Shown here piece after piece: positions 62,991-64,000 of a stretch of 64,000 bases of DNA. The notes below the pieces were generated by a model. It saw only the letters and a program-made list of their open reading frames with translations, was not told where the DNA came from and did not search any database. Position 1 is the stretch's first letter. Every line of letters starts with the position of its first letter. The translations under genes were made by a program, and so were the position numbers. Source of the stretch: Methylobacter luteus IMV-B-3098 (GTDB taxonomy: Bacteria; Pseudomonadota; Gammaproteobacteria; Methylococcales; Methylomonadaceae); assembly GCF_000427625.1 (NCBI RefSeq), contig NZ_KE386569.1, forward strand, positions 4,442,798 to 4,506,797, given 5' to 3'.

Positions 62991-63782
62991 TCAACCGCGT
63001 TTTAGCGCTTTAAATGGCAACAGCAACAAGCGCGCGAAACTCAAGTCCTTTGGGCTGCGGTAGGCGTTCAGGCCAATCGGCATGGTCGTCTGGCCGTATC
63101 TGGGATCGGGCGTATAGGTATTGCAAAGCCTGTCCCACCATGAAATCGAAAAGCCGTAATTGCTGTCCGTTTCAACAGGGACAGTGGAATGATGTACACG
63201 GTGCATGTCGGGCGTAATGATCAGCCAGCGCAATTTCCTGTCGATGGCCGGCGGGATGTATACATTGCTGTGGTTGAATGTAGCCGCTCCGTTCAGAATG
63301 ATCTCAAAGGCGATCACGGCTGTGGGATGGGCGCCGATCAGATAAATGCAGGCCGCCTTGTAAAGCATCGACAGCATGATTTCCAGCGGATGGAAGCGCA
63401 CGGCTGTCGTGGCGTCAAATTCCAGATCGGTATGGTGGATCTGGTGCAGGCGCCAGAGCGGCGGCCATTTATGGGTAAGAATATGCTGGCAATAGAGCGC
63501 GAAATCGAGAAACAGCAGCGTGACGATGATCGACAGCCAGGTCGGCGTGCGCCACTGGTTCAGAAGGCCCCAGGAAATGTCGGCGGCATGGACCGCGCTC
63601 AGATAGGCAATGCCGCCCAGTGTCAGGCTCATGATCGTCATATTGAACAGGGCAAGTCCCAAATTGACGGACCAGCGCTGCCGCAGGCTGATGTTTAATT
63701 TTCTTCGGGGGCTAATGCGCTCCCAGCCGATCATGGTTAAAAAGATGCCGATCGATGCCGACAGGCGAATCAGGGCTTCCAT
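62991..63782 (-). CDS. fatty acid hydroxylase/sterol desaturase-family membrane protein
   Basis: 263 aa from ATG 63782 (GGAGG seven bases before); the frame opens to 63896 but the extra 38 residues overlap the upstream gene. Several membrane spans and the His-box clusters of the family: HILTHKWPPLWRLHQIHH, FHPLEIML and HRVHHSTVPVETDSNYG. These bind the di-iron site of C-4 methyl/fatty acid oxygenases. Substrate unknown (sterol or hopanoid side reactions are possible in methanotrophs). Overlaps the next gene by 13 bases. Confidence 0.85.
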   Translation of the reverse strand: MEALIRLSASIGIFLTMIGWERISPRRKLNISLRQRWSVNLGLALFNMTIMSLTLGGIAYLSAVHAADISWGLLNQWRTPTWLSIIVTLLFLDFALYCQHILTHKWPPLWRLHQIHHTDLEFDATTAVRFHPLEIMLSMLYKAACIYLIGAHPTAVIAFEIILNGAATFNHSNVYIPPAIDRKLRWLIITPDMHRVHHSTVPVETDSNYGFSISWWDRLCNTYTPDPRYGQTTMPIGLNAYRSPKDLSFARLLLLPFKALKRG

Positions 63783-64000
63783 AAATGTCCTCCACTGTAA
63801 AGCCGGGCCAGTGTTTGCGGATCTTCGCCGAAAAAGTAACGCAGGCGCAGGCTCCACATGAGCAGTATGGTTTTGTACAGGCCGAATTGCAACCATCGCC
63901 GGCCCGAGCTGGTCACCTTGGCTTTCAGACAGAGCGGCGGGCTGATTTTATTCAGCGCCTTGCAAATGGCGATATCCTCCATCAGGCTGATGTCGGGATA
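63770..64000 (-). CDS. TIGR04283-type glycosyltransferase, C-terminal part
   Basis: About 76 C-terminal residues of a gene that runs off the right end of the window. The segment SLMEDIAICKALNKISPPLCLKAKVTSSGRRWLQFG is typical of the TIGR04283 glycosyltransferases; the tail FGEDPQTLARLYSGGH also matches. Together with the TIGR04282-type gene and the hydroxylase it forms a leftward operon. The start is not in the window. Confidence 0.7.
   Translation of the reverse strand, partial: YPDISLMEDIAICKALNKISPPLCLKAKVTSSGRRWLQFGLYKTILLMWSLRLRYFFGEDPQTLARLYSGGHLWKP

Overview
The window looks like a chromosomal segment of a gammaproteobacterium, most plausibly a methanotroph or other methylotroph of the Methylococcales. 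This is an inference from the gene set (rsmA-pdxA, a glnA-ntrB-ntrC block, two glnK-amtB pairs, a heme d1/cd1 nitrite reductase cluster, purEK, lpxD, gltA) and from protein resemblance. No methane monooxygenase, rRNA or tRNA lies inside it. No CRISPR array was seen.

Layout. 1-3.1 kb: the 3' end of an IS21-type istB, next to a CheB/CheR hybrid gene that stops where the PAS part should begin, then a 314-bp MITE-like element with terminal inverted repeats and a 9-bp target duplication. 3.2-6.0 kb: two overlapping membrane proteins of unknown function, then rsmA and pdxA on the minus strand. 6.1-10.7 kb: a drug-efflux locus in which emrB/emrA-type genes diverge from a tetR-tolC pair around a 21-bp palindrome. 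11-20.9 kb: a nitrogen-control region (ntrC, ntrB, glnA, a porin, glnK-amtB with a sigma-54 promoter, and a second glnK-amtB pair). 20.9-24.2 kb: a large AsmA/DUF748 protein. 24.2-30.8 kb: nirJ-H-G-L-D-F-C, a cytochrome c and a divergent nirS, all leftward, with an FNR-type site upstream of nirS. 30.8-35.3 kb: a TauE/SafE exporter and an ETHE1-type persulfide dioxygenase, an outer-membrane channel and citrate synthase. 35.3-38.1 kb: a sparse region with small membrane proteins, a probable small-RNA gene, a Cys-rich secreted protein and a decayed gene. 38.1-45.4 kb: purEK, an NhaR-like regulator, hpf, a DUF2380 lipoprotein-like protein, lpxD, a second small membrane protein of the same type, and a double-domain PPK2 enzyme.

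45.86-57.39 kb is an 11.5-kb integrative element bounded by a 17-bp direct repeat, with a nested 22-bp repeat that looks like integrase arm sites. It encodes a tyrosine integrase, an excisionase-like HTH protein, a P4-alpha-type TOPRIM plus SF3 helicase primase, a stand-alone copy of that primase's C-terminal domain, and several unknown small proteins. It also carries a 636-aa tape-measure/muramidase protein although no capsid, portal, terminase or other tail gene is present. Its right third is full of palindromes, degenerate tandem repeats and a region resembling the P1/P4 C4/CI antisense RNA. I read it as a P4-like phage satellite, and it is the most novel part of the window.

57.5-64 kb returns to host genes: two DUF4398/OmpA lipoproteins, a protein acetyltransferase of the acyl-CoA synthetase-GNAT fusion type, an unknown periplasmic protein, and a leftward operon of two DUF2064/TIGR04283-type glycosyltransferases around a fatty acid hydroxylase.

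Functionally, the window links nitrogen assimilation (GS, PII, Amt, NtrBC) with dissimilatory nitrite reduction (NirS and heme d1 synthesis) and sulfur detoxification, and adds an inserted satellite and several small repeat elements.
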